Positions 42,154-52,557 of a stretch of DNA of 64,000 nucleotides are shown here, one piece after another. A program made the translations under genes and the position numbers. The notes beneath the pieces are model-generated. The model was not told the DNA's origin, did no database searches, and saw only the letters and a program-made list of their open reading frames with translations. Each line of letters begins with the position of its first letter. Positions within the stretch are counted from its first letter, which is position 1. Origin of the DNA: Microbacterium faecale (GTDB lineage: Bacteria; Actinomycetota; Actinomycetes; Actinomycetales; Microbacteriaceae); the NCBI RefSeq assembly GCF_014640975.1, contig NZ_BMHO01000002.1, positions 124,001-188,000 of the forward strand, written 5' to 3'.

Positions 42154-43521
42154 ATGGTTCCCGTCCTCGATCAGCTCCGCTCCGCGCTCGGCCCCCGGGT
42201 GACGACAGACCCGAGTGTCCTCGACCGTGCCCGCTGCGATCGTTCCGGACACGCGGCATCCGCACCGCCGATCGCCGTCGTCCGCGCTCAGAGCGTCGAG
42301 GACGTGCGCGCCACGATGCGCATCGCGCACGCGACGGGGACGCCGGTGGTGACCCAGGCGGCGATGTCGGGCGTCGCGGGAGCGAGCAACGCCGGCGCGG
42401 GCGAGATCGCGCTCTCGGTCGCCGAGATGACGCGGATCCTCGAAATCTCTCCCGACGATGAGCTCGCCGTCGTCGAACCCGGCATCGTCAACGCGGAGCT
42501 CAACGCGCAGCTCGCGGAGCACGGCCTCTGGTGGGCCCCTGATCCCGCGAGCCGTGAGATCGCGACGGTCGGCGGCAACATCGCGACCGGCGCGGGAGGG
42601 CTCCTGTGCGCGAAGTACGGCGTCACGCGAGACGCGGTGCTCGGCCTCGACGTGGTGCTGGCCGATGGCCGCCTCATCTCCACGGGACACCGCAGCGTCA
42701 AGGGCGTCACCGGTCTCGACATCACGAGCCTCATGATCGGATCCGAGGGGACGCTCGGCGTCATCGTCGGGGCGACCCTCAAACTCCGCCGCCTCGTTGC
42801 CGGCGACGTCTGCACGCTCACCGCCACCTTTTCGACCGTCCGCGATGCGGCGGCGGCCTCCGCAGCCGTCACGGCGTCGGGGATCCGCCCCGCGATCATG
42901 GAGCTCATGGATGCTCTGTCACTGCGGGCCGCGCACGACCTGCTCGGACTCGAGCTTCCCGCCGACGGCGCCGCTCTGTTGGCGATCCAGACGGACGGCC
43001 CGGACGCCGCGGCAGAGGCCGACGGCATCGCGCGGATCCTCGCGGGGCACGCGCAGGACGTCTCACTCACGCGCGATCGCGAGGAGGGTGAGCACCTGCT
43101 GCGGATCCGTCGCGCGATGCATCACGCGTTGTCGGCGCTCGGGTCGACGCTCGTCGAGGACGTCTCCGTTCCACGCTCGCGCATGGCGGAGATGTTCGAC
43201 GAGATCGCACGGGTCGAACGCGAGCACGGCGTGCGGATCCCGACGGTCGCGCACGCGGGCGACGGCAACCTGCATCCGAACTTCATCTTCGACGGCGACG
43301 AGGTACCGGATGTCATCTGGGCGGCCGCGGACGATCTCTTCCGCGCGGCGGTCGCGCTCGGCGGCACCCTCACGGGCGAGCACGGCATCGGCGTGCTGAA
43401 GGCCCGCTGGCTCGCCGACGAACTCGGCGACGATCAGTGGCAGCTGCAACGCGACATCATGCGCGTGTTCGACCCGACGGGGATTCTGAACCCCGGCAAG
43501 GTGTTCGTCGACGCCGAGTGA
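42154..43521 (+). CDS. FAD-binding oxidase, GlcD/D-lactate dehydrogenase family
   Basis: 455 residues. PCMH-type FAD domain with VVTQAAMSGVAGASNAG (~69-85), EPGIVNAELNAQL, TVGGNIATGAGGLLCAKYGVTRD and the SEGTLGVI stretch (~195-200). The C-terminal cap includes VAHAGDGNLHPNFIF and LTGEHGIGVLKARWL, where His residues bind substrate. Such enzymes oxidise glycolate, D-lactate or 2-hydroxyglutarate. No GlcE/F subunits are adjacent, so it acts alone. Both GGAGGG and CATACT precede the ATG. Confidence 0.92.
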   Translation: MVPVLDQLRSALGPRVTTDPSVLDRARCDRSGHAASAPPIAVVRAQSVEDVRATMRIAHATGTPVVTQAAMSGVAGASNAGAGEIALSVAEMTRILEISPDDELAVVEPGIVNAELNAQLAEHGLWWAPDPASREIATVGGNIATGAGGLLCAKYGVTRDAVLGLDVVLADGRLISTGHRSVKGVTGLDITSLMIGSEGTLGVIVGATLKLRRLVAGDVCTLTATFSTVRDAAAASAAVTASGIRPAIMELMDALSLRAAHDLLGLELPADGAALLAIQTDGPDAAAEADGIARILAGHAQDVSLTRDREEGEHLLRIRRAMHHALSALGSTLVEDVSVPRSRMAEMFDEIARVEREHGVRIPTVAHAGDGNLHPNFIFDGDEVPDVIWAAADDLFRAAVALGGTLTGEHGIGVLKARWLADELGDDQWQLQRDIMRVFDPTGILNPGKVFVDAE

Positions 43522-43522
43522 G

Positions 43523-44302
43523 TCAGAGCGTCTGCCATTCCGGCTTGTGCGCGAAGGTGTCGCGGTAATAGTCCGCGAGCTGGAGACGCGAGGCCGCGGC
43601 CTCGTCCACGACAACGGTCACGTGCGGGTGCAGCTGGATTGCGGATCCGGGCAGCAGCGCGGAAACCGGCCCCTCGACCGCGCCGGCGACGGCGGCGGCC
43701 TTCCCCTCGCCGAAAGCGAGGAGCACGAGGTGCCGCGCGTCGAGGATCGTGCCGAGCCCCTGCGTCAGGCAGTGTCGCGGCACCTCATCGATCGAGTCGA
43801 AGAAGCGCGCGTTGTCCTCGCGGGTCTGCCGCGTGAGGGTCTTGACCCGAGTGCGCGAGGCGAAGGAGGATCCCGGCTCGTTGAACCCGATGTGGCCGTC
43901 TGTGCCGATGCCCAGCAGCTGGACGTCGACGCCGCCCGCGGCGCGAATTGCGGCGTCGTATCGCTCGCCCGCTCCCGCGAGATCGGCGTCGTGAGCCGGC
44001 GGGGTGAGGATCCGATCGGGGTCGAGGCCGAGCGGTTCGACGACCTCGCGCGCGATGACCGAGGAATACGACTCGGGGTGCGCCAGATCGATGCCCACGT
44101 ACTCGTCGAGCGCGAAACCGCGCACGCGTGACACGTCGGCGTCCGCCAGTCGCTCGCGCATCGCCGCGTACACGGGCAACGGCGTGGATCCTGTCGCGAG
44201 CCCCAGCACGGCGTCCGGCCGACGGCGGATGACGGCGGCGATGTGATCGGCGACAAGGGCACCGGCCGTGGTGCGGTCCGGGACGATGACGACTTCAGCC
44301 AC
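43523..44302 (-). CDS. nagB: Glucosamine-6-phosphate deaminase
   Basis: 259 residues from a GTG. Converts glucosamine 6-phosphate to fructose 6-phosphate and ammonia. GLATGSTPLPVYAAM binds the phosphate, FALDEYVGIDLAHPESY holds the catalytic Asp, and LLGIGTDGHIGFNEPGSSF is the family signature. Convergent with the FAD oxidase (1-base gap). No nagA in the window. Confidence 0.94.
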   Translation of the reverse strand: MAEVVIVPDRTTAGALVADHIAAVIRRRPDAVLGLATGSTPLPVYAAMRERLADADVSRVRGFALDEYVGIDLAHPESYSSVIAREVVEPLGLDPDRILTPPAHDADLAGAGERYDAAIRAAGGVDVQLLGIGTDGHIGFNEPGSSFASRTRVKTLTRQTREDNARFFDSIDEVPRHCLTQGLGTILDARHLVLLAFGEGKAAAVAGAVEGPVSALLPGSAIQLHPHVTVVVDEAAASRLQLADYYRDTFAHKPEWQTL

Positions 44303-44464
44303 GGGGTCCTCCGGGGTCGATGGAGCGGGTTCACATCGATCTTGTCACCTTCGCCCAGGGGATCGTGAACTGTTCGTAACCGGTTTTCTGCTCACGCGTC
44401 GAATCCGCCACCTAACATGGCGGTGGAAGACCGCGTGTCAACGCGCGATCAGGGGAGAGAAACG

Positions 44465-45982
44465 ATGACCGAGCTGGCGACGCGTCCCGCCGAACCGGGG
44501 GACGCACCACGTGTCGAGTGGGTGGAGCCGGAGCAGAAGAAGCGCTCTCCGCGCAAGCTCTGGCTCGGCATCGGGATCCCGGTGGTCTCCGTCGTCGCCG
44601 CGGGCGCGCTCGTGCTGGTCGGCACGACCCTCACCGCTCCGGGCGTGACGGTGCTCGGCACCGACGTCGGCATGCAGACCACCGGCGGCGCCGCCGAAGC
44701 GCTGTCGACGGGCGTTCAGAATGCCTCCATCACGGTCGAGGTCGAGGGGCAGTCGGCATCGTTCACCGGTGAGGACCTCGGTCTCGCCGTCGACGCCGAG
44801 CAGACTGCGGAGGCCGTCAAGGATGCCTACCCGCTGTGGAAGATCGGCAAGTGGAATCCCGGCGCCGTCGAGGGCGAGCTGACGGTCGACGAGGCGGTCA
44901 CGAGCGACGCGCTCGAGAAGGCGTTCCCCGACCTCCACACCGCCCCCGTCAACGCGCAGGTCGAGTTCCAAGACGGCTCCTACGTCGCCGTGCCGGATGA
45001 GAAGGGCCACGGCATCGACACCGAGGCGTTCGTCCAGGCGGTGTCCGAGCAGCTCGCGAGCGCGCAGTCCGTGCAGGCACTCGCGTCGGGCGAGACGATC
45101 CTCGCCGCGGGGTCCACGCCGTCGATCTCCGTCGACGCGTCCACCACCGAGACGACCGCGCCCTTCGTCGAAAAGGATGCCGCCGCCACCGCCGAGAAGC
45201 TGAACAACGCGGTCAGCGGAGTCAGTTTCACGCTCGACGGCGACACCGTCGACGAGGTGGGCACCAAGAAGGTCGCCAGCTGGCTCGACGTCGCCGTGAC
45301 CGACGACGGCACGGTCGACGTGCAGGCGAAGACCGACCTCATCCAGGAGTACGTCGACGCGCTGCCGAAGAAGGTCGATCAGGAGCCCGTCGATGCCGAC
45401 GTCGTCGTCGACGCGTCCGGCAACGTGAGCAAGGTCATCGTCGAAGGACAGGACGGCTACGCGGTCGCGGCGACCGACGGCGTCGGCCAGGAGATCGAGG
45501 CGCAGCTGACGTCGCTCGAGCCCGCCGAGGTCGCGCTCGCGGGCGAGAAGGTGGCGCACGAGCGTACCGAGCGCTTCCGTCGCGCAGTCGTCGACAAGAG
45601 CGACGGCCACTCGCACTTCTACGAGACCGTCAACGACGGCGAAGAGAAGCTCATGAAGAGCTTCCCGATGGCGCTCGGCAAGCCTGGCCACGACACGGTC
45701 AACGGCACGTACCCCGTGTACGGCCAGCTCACGATCCAGGACATGGGCTCGTGCGACGCAGAAGGCGAATACGTGCCCGGCGGTCGATTCGACTACTGCA
45801 CGGCCGACGTCCCCTTCGTCACCTACTTCAACGGCGACCAGGGCTTCCACGGCACGTACTGGCACAGCAACTTCGGCCCGGGCGCGTACATGAGCCACGG
45901 CTGCGTGAACCTCACCGAGAGTGCCGCCGAGTGGGTCTACTACTTCCTGCAGACCGGTTCACCCGTCACCGTCCAGAATTAA
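44465..45982 (+). CDS. L,D-transpeptidase with peptidoglycan-binding repeats
   Basis: 505 residues from the ATG at 44465, preceded by GGGGAGAG. A cytoplasmic N-terminus, one membrane anchor (residues ~36-58), then two PG_binding_4-like modules (~60-350). The C-terminal YkuD domain has its catalytic motif HGTYWH...SHGCVNL, with nucleophile Cys near 478. It makes 3->3 peptidoglycan crosslinks or anchors wall polymers, outside the membrane. Very acidic ectodomain. Single gene. Confidence 0.93.
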   Translation: MTELATRPAEPGDAPRVEWVEPEQKKRSPRKLWLGIGIPVVSVVAAGALVLVGTTLTAPGVTVLGTDVGMQTTGGAAEALSTGVQNASITVEVEGQSASFTGEDLGLAVDAEQTAEAVKDAYPLWKIGKWNPGAVEGELTVDEAVTSDALEKAFPDLHTAPVNAQVEFQDGSYVAVPDEKGHGIDTEAFVQAVSEQLASAQSVQALASGETILAAGSTPSISVDASTTETTAPFVEKDAAATAEKLNNAVSGVSFTLDGDTVDEVGTKKVASWLDVAVTDDGTVDVQAKTDLIQEYVDALPKKVDQEPVDADVVVDASGNVSKVIVEGQDGYAVAATDGVGQEIEAQLTSLEPAEVALAGEKVAHERTERFRRAVVDKSDGHSHFYETVNDGEEKLMKSFPMALGKPGHDTVNGTYPVYGQLTIQDMGSCDAEGEYVPGGRFDYCTADVPFVTYFNGDQGFHGTYWHSNFGPGAYMSHGCVNLTESAAEWVYYFLQTGSPVTVQN

Positions 45983-46020
45983 TGCAGGGAAACGCCGCCC
46001 CGTCCCGCCGCCGAGTGCTC

Positions 46021-46026
46021 TACGCT
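46021..46026 (+). promoter_or_regulatory. -10 box TACGCT before the GNAT gene
   Basis: TACGCT lies 6 bases before the ATG at 46033, the leaderless spacing. Confidence 0.6.
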
Positions 46027-46032
46027 GAGGGC

Positions 46033-46488
46033 ATGAGCGAGCTGCACGTCGAAGAACTGTCCGCCGCCACAATCGTCGCGGCCAACAGCCTGAGCCTGAA
46101 GCCAGGCCAGGAAGAGTTCATCGCGCCCACGACCTACGCGGTCGAAATGGGCGTCGCCGACCCGCAGAAGACCTGGCAGCGGGTCGTGATCGACGCCGAG
46201 GGCGGTGTCGTCGCCTTCATTCGCGCGTACTTCGATCCCGAGGCACCGAGCGACTACCTGCGTGCCGCGCTGTGGCGCATCAACGTCGACGCCGAGGCCC
46301 AGGGTCGCGGCGCGGGTCGATTCGCCGTCGAAGCGGTGCTCGACGAGGCGCGCCGTCGTGGCTCCGATCGCCTCACGGTCGTCTATGAAGCCGGAGAACT
46401 CGGTCCGGAGGCCTTCTTCCGCCGCGTCGGTTTCACGCCCGTCGGCGAATCCGAGTACGGTGAAGTAGTCGCCGAGATTCTGCTATAG
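46033..46488 (+). CDS. GNAT-family N-acetyltransferase
   Basis: 151 residues. Acetyl-CoA-binding loop QGRGAGRFAVEAVLDEARRRG (~92-112), preceded by WRINVDAEA and followed by TVVYEAGELGPEAFFRRVGFTPVGE, the usual GNAT C-terminal pattern. The N-terminal PGQEEFIAPTTYAVE resembles spermidine acetyltransferase-type members, but substrate is not inferable. The start codon is set by the -10 box 6 bases upstream. Confidence 0.88.
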   Translation: MSELHVEELSAATIVAANSLSLKPGQEEFIAPTTYAVEMGVADPQKTWQRVVIDAEGGVVAFIRAYFDPEAPSDYLRAALWRINVDAEAQGRGAGRFAVEAVLDEARRRGSDRLTVVYEAGELGPEAFFRRVGFTPVGESEYGEVVAEILL

Positions 46489-46504
46489 CCTCGGCCCCAC
46501 AGAC

Positions 46505-46558
46505 TGGCGGCGGAGCTCCGATACCCTTCCTCCCCCATAGGTCGGAGCGCCGCCGCCA
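46505..46558. terminator. Bidirectional terminator between GNAT and ABC exporter genes
   Basis: Arms TGGCGGCGG (46505-46513) and CCGCCGCCA (46550-46558) pair perfectly and extend inward through CTCCGA/TCGGAG with a small bulge, around a ~20-base loop. It lies between convergent genes. Confidence 0.75.
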
Positions 46559-46578
46559 ACCCTTCGCTTTCGCGAGAT

Positions 46579-48393
46579 TCAGACCAGTGAGTCCTGCCAT
46601 GCCTTGTGCAGTTGCGCGAATTTTCCGGTCCCCTGCTTGAGCGCCTCGGGGCTGTCGTCCTCGATGATCTCGCCGTACTCCATCACCAAGACGCGATCGG
46701 CGATCTCCACGGTCGAGAGGCGGTGGGCGATGATGATCGCCGTACGATCCGCCAGCAGCGTCTGCAACGCGTCCTGAATCGCGCGTTCGGACGGGATGTC
46801 CAGCGATGCCGTCGCCTCGTCGAGGATCAGGACAGCCGGATCCGCGAGGAACGCCCGCGCGAATGAGACGAGCTGTCGCTGCCCGGCAGAGACACGTCCG
46901 CCGCGCTTGTTGACGTCGGTGTCGTAACCGTCGGGAAGCTGCTCGATGAACTCGTGCGCGCCCACCGCCTTCGCGGCCGCGATGATCTCTTCCGGCGAAG
47001 CGCCGGGGCGTCCGAGGGCGATATTGTCGGCGACGGATCCGCTGAACAGATACGCCTCCTGCGTCACCATGACGATCGCGCGGCGCATGTCTCCGGGGTC
47101 GAGGTTGCGCAGGTCGATGCCGTCGAGGCGCACGGCGCCGCGCGTCGGGTCGTAGAACCGCGACAGCAGCTTCGCCAGCGTCGACTTGCCCGCGCCGGTC
47201 GTGCCGACCAGAGCGACCGTCTGCCCCGCGGGGATGTCGAGGCGGAAGTGCGGCAGCACCGTCCGCCCTTCGCCGTACCCAAACGTGACGTCGTCGAACA
47301 GCAGGTGGCCACGCGCCGTCTCGATGGCGACCGGCTTCGTGGGATCCGGTACCGAGAGCCCCTCTTCGAGCACGCCCGACACCTTCTCGAGAGCGGCGGA
47401 TGCCGACTGGAAGGAGTTGACGAACATCGCCACCTCCTGCAGCGGGGTGAAGAAGTTGCGCACGTACAGCACGACGCTCAGCAGCAGACCGACGGAGAAC
47501 TCGTCCCACGTGATGCGCACGCCGCCCCAGAGGACGACGATGCCGATCGCGAACGCAGAGATCGCCATCAGCGCAGGCTCGAAGGTGCCGAACAGGCGGA
47601 TCACGCGCATGTTCGCCTCGCGGTAGTTCCATGACAGCTTGCCGAAGGTCACCTCGTTACGCGGCTCGCTGCGGAATGCCTTGCCGGCGCGGATCCCGGT
47701 CATCGTCTCGACGAACTTGACGATCACCTGCGCGCTGATGACGCGCGTCGCACGGTAGGCGAGCTGCGAGCGGCGGTAGAACCACCGCAGCAGCAGCGTG
47801 AGCGGCACGAGCATGACGACGATGACGAGGCCGGACTGCCAGTCCACGATCACGAGCGCGATGAAGGTAAAGACGCCGTAGAGCACGCCGTTGACGAGCT
47901 GCGTGAGCCCGCCGTTGAGCAGCTCGCGGATCGTGTCGAGGTCGCTCGTCTGGCGCGAGATGATGCGCCCCGAGGTGTACGTCTCGTGGAACTCGAGACT
48001 CAATCGCTGCGTGTGACGGAACACCCGCGTGCGCAGATCCAGCAGCACCGTCTGCGTGACCCGGGCCGCCAGCATGTCGTACCAGGCGAGGAGGGCCGCA
48101 CCGACGATGGCCGTGCCGGCGTACGCCCCTGCGATCAGCCACGTCGGTCCCCAGTCCTCGCCCTCGAGCACGGCCGGCAGCGCTGCGTTGAGACCGAGGC
48201 CGAGCAGAGCGGGGCCGAGCACACGCACGGCCGTCTGCGCGACGACGACGACCGCCGTGAGGATCACGCGCCACTTCATGGGCGCGATGAGGGACAGGAG
48301 CAGCCGCCAGGAACGACTCCGGATCGCCTTGCTCTCCGCCTTGGTGTAGTCGCTGCGGTCTTCGCCGGCGACGCCGTGGACGGTTCCGCTCAT
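46579..48393 (-). CDS. ABC exporter half-transporter B (canonical ATPase, degenerate signature)
   Basis: 604 residues: an exporter-type membrane domain of six helices (~35-330), then an ATPase. Walker [10 protein letters not shown] and Walker [13 protein letters not shown], with the catalytic Glu, are intact, but the signature reads RVSAGQRQL instead of LSGGQ. It overlaps half-transporter A by 4 bases, so the two form a heterodimer of the BmrCD/TM287-288 kind. Substrate unknown (drug or lipid export are typical). Confidence 0.93.
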   Translation of the reverse strand: MSGTVHGVAGEDRSDYTKAESKAIRSRSWRLLLSLIAPMKWRVILTAVVVVAQTAVRVLGPALLGLGLNAALPAVLEGEDWGPTWLIAGAYAGTAIVGAALLAWYDMLAARVTQTVLLDLRTRVFRHTQRLSLEFHETYTSGRIISRQTSDLDTIRELLNGGLTQLVNGVLYGVFTFIALVIVDWQSGLVIVVMLVPLTLLLRWFYRRSQLAYRATRVISAQVIVKFVETMTGIRAGKAFRSEPRNEVTFGKLSWNYREANMRVIRLFGTFEPALMAISAFAIGIVVLWGGVRITWDEFSVGLLLSVVLYVRNFFTPLQEVAMFVNSFQSASAALEKVSGVLEEGLSVPDPTKPVAIETARGHLLFDDVTFGYGEGRTVLPHFRLDIPAGQTVALVGTTGAGKSTLAKLLSRFYDPTRGAVRLDGIDLRNLDPGDMRRAIVMVTQEAYLFSGSVADNIALGRPGASPEEIIAAAKAVGAHEFIEQLPDGYDTDVNKRGGRVSAGQRQLVSFARAFLADPAVLILDEATASLDIPSERAIQDALQTLLADRTAIIIAHRLSTVEIADRVLVMEYGEIIEDDSPEALKQGTGKFAQLHKAWQDSLV

Positions 48394-50252
48394 CGCCCCG
48401 CCTCCTTCTGCTCGTCGAGCTCCTGCGCGGGGTCGAGGCGCTGCGCGCTCTCCTCGCGGTCCTCGGCCTCGAGGCTGGAGAGCACCCGTCGGTAGCTCGC
48501 CGACCCGGCCAGCAGTTCGCTGTGGGTTCCGACGGCGGAGATCCGGCCGTCTTCGAGAAGCGCGACGCGGTCGGCGAGCGCGACCGTCGACGGCCGGTGC
48601 GCGATGATCAGCGCCGTGGTGCCGGCGAGCACGCGCTTCAGCTCGACCTGCACGCGCTCTTCTGTGTTGACATCGAGCGCCGACAGCGGGTCGTCCATCA
48701 CGATCACGCGCGGCCGGGCGGCGACCGCGCGGGCGAGAGCGAGGCGCTGGCGCTGTCCGCCGGAGAGACTCATCCCCTCCTCGCCGATCATCGTCTCGGT
48801 GCCTTCCGGCAGATCGTCGACGAACTCCGCCTGGGCGACCCCCAGCGCCTCGCGGAGGACCCTTTCGGCTTCCTCCGAGAACACGTCGAGGTCGTCGCGG
48901 CCGAGCAGCACGTTCTCGCGCACCGACGCGGAGAACAGTGTCGCGTCCTCGAAGGCGGTCGCGATGTGCGTACGCAGCTCGACAAGCGCGAGGTCGCGCA
49001 CGTCGACGCCGTCGAGCGTGACGCTTCCCTCGGTCACGTCGTACAGCCGGGTCGGCAGCGTCGTCAGCGTCGTCTTGCCGGATCCCGTCAGCCCCACGAG
49101 CGCCATCGTCTCGCCCGGCTCGACCGCCAGCTCGATGCCGTTGAGCAGATCGCGTTCATGATCGCGCGCGTCCTGGTAACGGAAGTGCACGTCGTCGAAG
49201 ACGAGCGCGCCCCGTGGCTCGGCGATGGTGACGGGCTCGGCCGGGTCGGTGATCGTGTCGACCGCATCGAAGATCTCGAACACGCGGTCCGTCGCCGTGC
49301 GGGCGTCGAGCATGAAGGAGAACAGAAACCCGATCGACTCGATCGGCCAGCGCAGGATCGTCGCCATCGCGAAGAATGCGAACAGCTCGGAGATGGCGAT
49401 CTGTCCCGTCGCCGCGAGCCAGATCCCCAGCGCGAGCGACGCCGCGAAGGCGAGCTCCGGCATGAGGACGAGCACGAAGTCGATGCCGGCGATCGCGCGA
49501 GCCTTCTGCATCTCGGTGCCGCGGAGTGTCTCGGCCTGTCGACGGAACTTCTGCAGCGCGTACGGGCCGCGGCCGAACGCCTTGAGCACGCGGATGCCAT
49601 GCACGCTCTGTTCCACGCTCGTCGCGATGTCGCCCTGCTGGTCCTGACTCATGCGCGCCAGGCGCCCGTAGGTCCGCTCGAAGCGCACGGCGCTGATCCA
49701 CAGCGGAATGCCCGACACCACAAAGATCGTGCCGAGCATCCAGTGCCACTGGAACAGCAGCACCGATCCGAGCACGACCGTCAACAGGTTGACCACGAGC
49801 ATGATGAGACCAAACGCCATCCAGCGACGGATCACGCCGAGGTCCTGCATCATGCGGCTAAGCAGCTGCCCGCCCTGCCACCGGTCGTGGAACTCGATCG
49901 GGAGCTTCTGGAGGCGGTTGTAGAACCGCTGCCGGAGGTTGTACTCGATCGCAGTGGCCGGGGCGAGCACGAGCCAGCGGCGCAGCCAGACGAGCCCCGC
50001 CTCGACGAGCCCGAGGCCGAGAACGGCGACAGCCCCCCACACCACCGCACTCGTCGCACCGCTGGAGATCGGTCCGCCGACGATCCATTCGAGTGCGGTC
50101 GGGATCAGCAGCGCCACGATCGACGCCCCCAGCGCCGAGAACCCGCCGAGCGCGATACGCGGAAGGTCTTTCCGGGCGAACGGCAGGAGTCGCAGGAGGG
50201 CGCGGTGGAGCGGAAGGCGCGGACGCGCGCCAGAGGCGTTTTGAGAAGACAT
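48390..50252 (-). CDS. ABC exporter half-transporter A (degenerate Walker B)
   Basis: 620 residues from the ATG at 50250-50252 ([11 protein letters not shown]). Six membrane helices, then an ATPase with Walker [10 protein letters not shown], a canonical signature SLSGGQRQR, and Walker [13 protein letters not shown], in which the catalytic Glu is replaced by Asp. A C-terminal acidic tail ends EEQKEAGR-like. Paired with the downstream half-transporter it would make one canonical and one degenerate ATP site. Confidence 0.93.
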   Translation of the reverse strand: MSSQNASGARPRLPLHRALLRLLPFARKDLPRIALGGFSALGASIVALLIPTALEWIVGGPISSGATSAVVWGAVAVLGLGLVEAGLVWLRRWLVLAPATAIEYNLRQRFYNRLQKLPIEFHDRWQGGQLLSRMMQDLGVIRRWMAFGLIMLVVNLLTVVLGSVLLFQWHWMLGTIFVVSGIPLWISAVRFERTYGRLARMSQDQQGDIATSVEQSVHGIRVLKAFGRGPYALQKFRRQAETLRGTEMQKARAIAGIDFVLVLMPELAFAASLALGIWLAATGQIAISELFAFFAMATILRWPIESIGFLFSFMLDARTATDRVFEIFDAVDTITDPAEPVTIAEPRGALVFDDVHFRYQDARDHERDLLNGIELAVEPGETMALVGLTGSGKTTLTTLPTRLYDVTEGSVTLDGVDVRDLALVELRTHIATAFEDATLFSASVRENVLLGRDDLDVFSEEAERVLREALGVAQAEFVDDLPEGTETMIGEEGMSLSGGQRQRLALARAVAARPRVIVMDDPLSALDVNTEERVQVELKRVLAGTTALIIAHRPSTVALADRVALLEDGRISAVGTHSELLAGSASYRRVLSSLEAEDREESAQRLDPAQELDEQKEAGR

Positions 50253-50279
50253 GGATCCCCACAGATGATTGCGCAGAAA

Positions 50280-50320
50280 GCGACAGCCTTTCAGCATACG
50301 TCATGCTGAAAGGCTGTCGC
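50280..50320 (-). terminator. Intrinsic terminator after purH
   Basis: Perfect 18-bp stem (50280-50297 with 50303-50320) with a 5-base loop, followed on the minus strand by TTTCT. It separates purH from the ABC exporter operon on the same strand. Confidence 0.88.
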
Positions 50321-50335
50321 CCGTGGTGCCGCGGA

Positions 50336-51943
50336 TCAATGGAAGAAGTGGCGCTCCCCCGTGAAGTACATGGATACACCACGCGACTTCGCGAGTTCGA
50401 TGGTCTCTTCGTCCCGCACGGACCCACCGGGCTGGATGATGACCTTGACGCCCGCGTCCATCAGGACCTCGGGGCCATCGGAGAACGGGAAGAACGCGTC
50501 GGACGCGGCGATGGTGCCCGCTACGCGGTCGCCGGCGCGCTCCACGGCGAGGCGACAGGAGTCGACGCGGTTGACCTGCCCCATGCCGATTCCGACGGTC
50601 GCCATGTTCTTCGCGAGGACGATGGCATTCGACTTGACCGCACGGCTGCTCTTCCAGGCGAAGACGAGGTCGGCGAGCGGCATGTCTGGCTCCTCACCCG
50701 CGACGAGCTCCCAGTTCTTCGCGACCGATTCGAAGTCGTCGTCGGGAAACAGATCGGCATCCTGCAGGAGGAGCCCGCCGGAGACGAGCCGAATGTCCAT
50801 GCGCTCCTGCTGCCAGTTCGACGGCAGCTTCAGCAGACGCAGGTTCTTCTTGGACCGGAACATCTCGAGGGCGTCGGGCTCGAAGTCAGGAGCGACGATG
50901 ACCTCCGTGAAGATGTCGCGCAGGTTCTCTGCCATCTTCAGCGTGACCGGGCGGTTGGCGGCGATCACGCCGCCGAACGCCGACAACGGGTCGCACTCGT
51001 GGGCGCGCAGGTGCGCGCTCGCGATCGAGTCGAGCGCCTTCGGGTCGGCGATCGCGATGCCGCACGGATTGGCGTGCTTCATGATCGCCACGGCCGGCAG
51101 GACCATGTCATACGCCGCACGGAGCGCGGCATCGGCATCGGTGTAGTTGTTGAACGACATCGGCTTGCCCTGCAGCTGCTCGGCCTGAGCGATGCCGTAC
51201 CCGCCGACGCGCGTGTAAATCGCGGCGCGCTGGTGCGCGTTCTCGCCGTAGCGCAGGTCTTCGATCTTCTCGGCCTGAACCGTGAGGTGGTCGGGAAGGA
51301 CGGTCTCGCCCTCCATCGTCTCCTCCGCGAACCACTGCGCGACGGCGGTATCGTAGGAGGCGGTGTGTGCGAACGCCCGCGCGGCGAGTTCCTTGCGCTC
51401 CTGCAGTGACGTGCCGCCCTTCTTCACCGCGTCGATGATCGAGGTGTACGACGACGGATCCACGACGATCGCGACGTTCGCATAGTTCTTCGCGGACGCG
51501 CGCACCATCGCCGGGCCGCCGATGTCGATCTGGTCGACGACGCCTTCGCCCTCGGCACCGGACTGCACCGTCTCGACGAACGGATAGAGGTTGACGACGA
51601 CGAGCTGGAACGGCTCGATGCCGAGGTCGTTCAGCTGAGACTCGTGGTGCTCGAGGCGCAGGTCGCCCAGCAGCGCACCATGCACGTTCGGGTGCAGCGT
51701 CTTGACACGCCCGTCGAGCATCTCGGGCACGCCGGTCACCTCAGCGACGTCGGTGACGTCGTGGCCCGCTGAGCGGATCTTCGCAGCGGTGGAACCGGTC
51801 GAGATGATCTCGACGCCCGCGCCCGCGAGCGCGGCGGCGAGCGGAAGCAGGTCGGTCTTGTCGCTGACGGACACCAGCGCCCGCTTGATCGGAACCACGT
51901 CGCGGTGGCGATAGAGCGAAGGGTCGTTGCTCGGACCGGCCAT
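50336..51943 (-). CDS. purH: Bifunctional AICAR transformylase / IMP cyclohydrolase
   Basis: 535 residues; AAGGAG precedes the ATG. Catalyses the last two steps to IMP. The N-terminal MGS-like cyclohydrolase (~20-165) has [26 protein letters not shown] and [15 protein letters not shown]. The C-terminal transformylase has [15 protein letters not shown] and the catalytic [10 protein letters not shown]. The end [12 protein letters not shown]...FTGERHFFH is diagnostic. Starts 23 bases after purN, so purN-purH are co-transcribed. Confidence 0.97.
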   Translation of the reverse strand: MAGPSNDPSLYRHRDVVPIKRALVSVSDKTDLLPLAAALAGAGVEIISTGSTAAKIRSAGHDVTDVAEVTGVPEMLDGRVKTLHPNVHGALLGDLRLEHHESQLNDLGIEPFQLVVVNLYPFVETVQSGAEGEGVVDQIDIGGPAMVRASAKNYANVAIVVDPSSYTSIIDAVKKGGTSLQERKELAARAFAHTASYDTAVAQWFAEETMEGETVLPDHLTVQAEKIEDLRYGENAHQRAAIYTRVGGYGIAQAEQLQGKPMSFNNYTDADAALRAAYDMVLPAVAIMKHANPCGIAIADPKALDSIASAHLRAHECDPLSAFGGVIAANRPVTLKMAENLRDIFTEVIVAPDFEPDALEMFRSKKNLRLLKLPSNWQQERMDIRLVSGGLLLQDADLFPDDDFESVAKNWELVAGEEPDMPLADLVFAWKSSRAVKSNAIVLAKNMATVGIGMGQVNRVDSCRLAVERAGDRVAGTIAASDAFFPFSDGPEVLMDAGVKVIIQPGGSVRDEETIELAKSRGVSMYFTGERHFFH

Positions 51944-51966
51944 GGGATCTCCTTGTGATGTCGGGG

Positions 51967-52545
51967 TCAGGTCAGGATGAGGTCGCCGGTCGCGATCCGA
52001 CGCACCACGTCGGAGAGGAGGCGGCGTTCGACGGGCTTGATGCGGGCGTGCAGCGTCGGCTCGGTGTCACCGGGTTCGACCGGCACGCGCTCCTGGGCGA
52101 GGATCGGTCCCGAGTCGACTCCGCCGTCGACCTGGATGACGCTCGCCCCGGTCTCGACGGCGCCGGCGGCGAGTGCGTCGCGCACGCCGTGCGCTCCCGG
52201 GAACTCGGGGAGGTAGGCGGGGTGTGTGTTGACGATGCGCGGGGCGAACTCGTCGACGACAGCCTGCGGCAGCAGGCGCATCAACCCGCTCAGCACGATC
52301 AGGTCGGGCGCATACGTGCGAAGCTGCGCGGCCAGCGCGGCGCCCCATTCGTCCCGCGAGGCGAAGTCGCGAAACGGCACGGAGAACGTCGGCACCTCGA
52401 AGTGCGTGGCGTGAGAAAGGCCGTCGGCGTCGCGGTCGGCCCCGACCGCCACCACACGCGCCGGAAAGGTCGACTCAGACACCGTCTCGAGAAAGGCACG
52501 CAGGTTGGAACCGGCGCCCGAGATGAGGACCGCGACTTTCAGCAC
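51967..52545 (-). CDS. purN: Phosphoribosylglycinamide formyltransferase
   Basis: 192 residues from a GTG. Transfers formyl from 10-formyl-THF to GAR. N-terminal [15 protein letters not shown], catalytic [20 protein letters not shown] (Asn-His pair) and [21 protein letters not shown], with the catalytic Asp, are complete. Located between perM and purH exactly as in mycobacteria. The -10 box TAGACT is 6 bases before its GTG. Confidence 0.96.
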   Translation of the reverse strand: MLKVAVLISGAGSNLRAFLETVSESTFPARVVAVGADRDADGLSHATHFEVPTFSVPFRDFASRDEWGAALAAQLRTYAPDLIVLSGLMRLLPQAVVDEFAPRIVNTHPAYLPEFPGAHGVRDALAAGAVETGASVIQVDGGVDSGPILAQERVPVEPGDTEPTLHARIKPVERRLLSDVVRRIATGDLILT

Positions 52546-52551
52546 ACGTCC

Positions 52552-52557
52552 AGTCTA
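52552..52557 (-). promoter_or_regulatory. -10 box TAGACT before purN
   Basis: TAGACT lies 6 bases before purN's GTG and overlaps the 3' end of perM, suggesting an independent leaderless purNH transcript. Confidence 0.5.
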
